From Syntrophomonadaceae bacterium (GTDB taxonomy: Bacteria > Bacillota > Dethiobacteria > DTU022): 23,146 bases of DNA. The notes beneath the pieces are model-generated. The model made no database searches. It had not been told where the DNA came from and saw only the letters and a program-made list of their open reading frames with translations. Position numbers and translations under genes: made by a program. Numbering within the stretch: the first letter of the stretch is position 1; every line of letters starts with the position of its first letter. Shown here piece by piece: positions 22,183 through 23,146 of the stretch. Location: positions 1 through 23,146 of the forward strand of contig SKWE01000104.1 of assembly GCA_007129055.1 (NCBI GenBank). The letters run 5' to 3'.

Positions 22183-23103
22183 ATGGCTGATCAGGCAGAA
22201 CAGCTGAGAATAGAGGTTAACACGAAAAAGCCGGAAGGGGAATCTCGCGGGAGGTCTTCTGCTGCCGGTAAGTGCCGGGTTATTGCTGTAAGCAGCGGCA
22301 AGGGCGGGGTAGGTAAAACCAGCCTGGTCCTGAACCTGGGACTGGCCCTGATCAAGCTTGGGCACAGGGTAGTAGTGATTGATGCTGACTTGGGATTGGC
22401 AAATATCGATGTCATGTTAAATTCGATACCACGTTTTAACCTGGCGGATGTCTTAAATGGCACCAAAGGTATTAGAGATATTATAATGCACGGGCCAATG
22501 GATATAAAAGTTGTTCCCGGAGGTTCAGGCCTCTATGACCTGGCTAATCTTGACAGGGTAAAAAGGCAGGTTTTGATTGAACAGCTGAAAGACCTGGAGG
22601 ATGAAGGCGATTATATTATTATTGATACTGCAGCAGGAATTTCCAGAAATGTGATCAGCTTTATCGGGGCGGCCGATGACTTTATCCTTGTTACTACCCC
22701 GGAACCTACTGCCCTGACGGATGCTTATGGGATGTTGAAGGTTCTATCTGAACAAAACCTGAAGAAGTTTTGCCATGTGATAGTTAATTCAACCAGGAAC
22801 CTGCAGCAGGGTTACAAAACTTACAGCGGTTTAAACAGGGTGGTTCAAAGTTACTTACCATCAATGGAGTTAAATTATCTTGGAGAAGTCAGGTATGACC
22901 TGGCTGTAAGCAGCGCTGTCCACAGCTTTAGCCCTTTTGTAATCGGTAAGCCCCGTAGCGCCGCTTCAGCTGCAGTAAACAGGATAGCCTGGCGGCTAAC
23001 TTCAAATGGCAGACAAGAAAAACCTGGGCTAACAGGCATAGCGGGCTTTATCAGACGTTTAAAAGAACTGGCCTTGGTTGATCCAGAGGAGGGTAAGCTA
23101 TAA
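22183..23103 (+). CDS. flhG: Flagellar number regulator FlhG (MinD-like ATPase, YlxH)
   Basis: FlhG is a MinD/ParA-like ATPase that limits flagellar number and activates the FlhF GTPase. The 306-residue protein starts MADQAEQLRIEV, containing the DQAxxLR motif through which FlhG stimulates FlhF. The deviant Walker A SSGKGGVGKTSL follows (residues 37-48, with Lys40 and Lys45), then VVVIDADLGLANIDVML, IIIDTAAGISRNVISF and VTTPEPTALTDAYG. The C-terminal VNRIAWRL helix could be the membrane-targeting segment. ATG 22183 is preferred over ATG 22165 because GGAGG (22167-22171) lies between them and the product then starts like the family. It overlaps the next gene by one base (TAATG). Confidence 0.97.
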   Translation: MADQAEQLRIEVNTKKPEGESRGRSSAAGKCRVIAVSSGKGGVGKTSLVLNLGLALIKLGHRVVVIDADLGLANIDVMLNSIPRFNLADVLNGTKGIRDIIMHGPMDIKVVPGGSGLYDLANLDRVKRQVLIEQLKDLEDEGDYIIIDTAAGISRNVISFIGAADDFILVTTPEPTALTDAYGMLKVLSEQNLKKFCHVIVNSTRNLQQGYKTYSGLNRVVQSYLPSMELNYLGEVRYDLAVSSAVHSFSPFVIGKPRSAASAAVNRIAWRLTSNGRQEKPGLTGIAGFIRRLKELALVDPEEGKL

Positions 23104-23146
23104 TGATCTCCCAACTGAAAGCAGAGGCTAAGCTGCAGATATTAAA
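23103..23146 (+). CDS. Start of a downstream gene, truncated by the window edge; product not identifiable
   Basis: ATG 23103 overlaps the flhG stop as TAATG, and GAGGAGGG lies about 8-10 nt upstream, so translation is very likely coupled. Only 14 codons are visible (MISQLKAEAKLQIL). In Firmicutes the gene after flhG is often a PilZ-domain cyclic-di-GMP brake (YcgR type) or cheB; the visible residues do not decide. No function is assigned. Confidence 0.6.
   Translation, partial: MISQLKAEAKLQIL

Overview
The window is a nearly uninterrupted, all plus-strand flagellar locus of the Gram-positive (Bacillus/Clostridia) type. Gene order (flgB-flgC-fliE-fliF-fliG-fliH-fliI-fliJ-fliK-flgD-x-flgE-motA-motB-fliL-fliN-fliO-fliP-fliQ-fliR-flhB-flhA-flhF-flhG), strong AGGAGG-type ribosome binding sites, GTG and TTG starts, a class I cyclic-di-GMP riboswitch in the leader, and the flgL-fliW pair next door all point to a motile Firmicute, most likely a member of the Clostridia. 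A perfect Spo0A-box heptamer in the main intergenic region would fit a spore former but is weak evidence. I cannot name the genus.

Layout. (1) 1-2212 is the tail of an upstream transcription unit: a 5'-truncated, unusually large flgL (hook-filament junction), fliW (assembly factor that controls CsrA), and a small helical protein that looks FlgN/FliT-like and has no convincing standard start codon. (2) 2213-2606 is the only long non-coding stretch. It holds an AT-rich upstream element, a sigma-A promoter (TTGACC-N18-TATAAT with extended -10), a cyclic-di-GMP-I aptamer (2431-2515), a linker hairpin and an intrinsic terminator (2545-2575) before the flgB ribosome binding site. This is a switch that could shut off about 20 kb of flagellar genes in one step. 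(3) 2607-12989 encodes the rod (flgB, flgC), the rod/MS-ring adaptor (fliE), the MS ring (fliF), the first switch protein (fliG), the export ATPase complex (fliH, fliI, fliJ), hook-length control (fliK), the hook cap (flgD), a conserved flagellar-operon protein of unknown role, and the hook (flgE). (4) 13054-15996 encodes the stator (motA, motB), fliL, the switch protein fliN and the export-gate assembly factor fliO. (5) 15996-21078 encodes the export gate (fliP, fliQ, fliR, flhB, flhA). (6) 21068-23103 encodes the number/placement pair flhF and flhG, followed by the first codons of one more gene.

Most junctions are short overlaps or gaps under 30 nt, so translation is probably coupled. Two exceptions carry RNA structure: the flgE leader (two hairpins, with a perfect anti-Shine-Dalgarno 8-mer) and the flgE-motA junction (a long GC hairpin).

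The most notable points are the absence of fliM between fliL and fliN (fliN is a short SPOA-only protein), the absence of csrA beside fliW, a CxxCxxC cluster at the N-terminus of FliH, and the riboswitch/terminator in front of the whole operon. No mobile elements, CRISPR arrays, tRNA or rRNA genes were seen. No wholly new system is evident: this is a recognisable flagellar operon with several unusual details.
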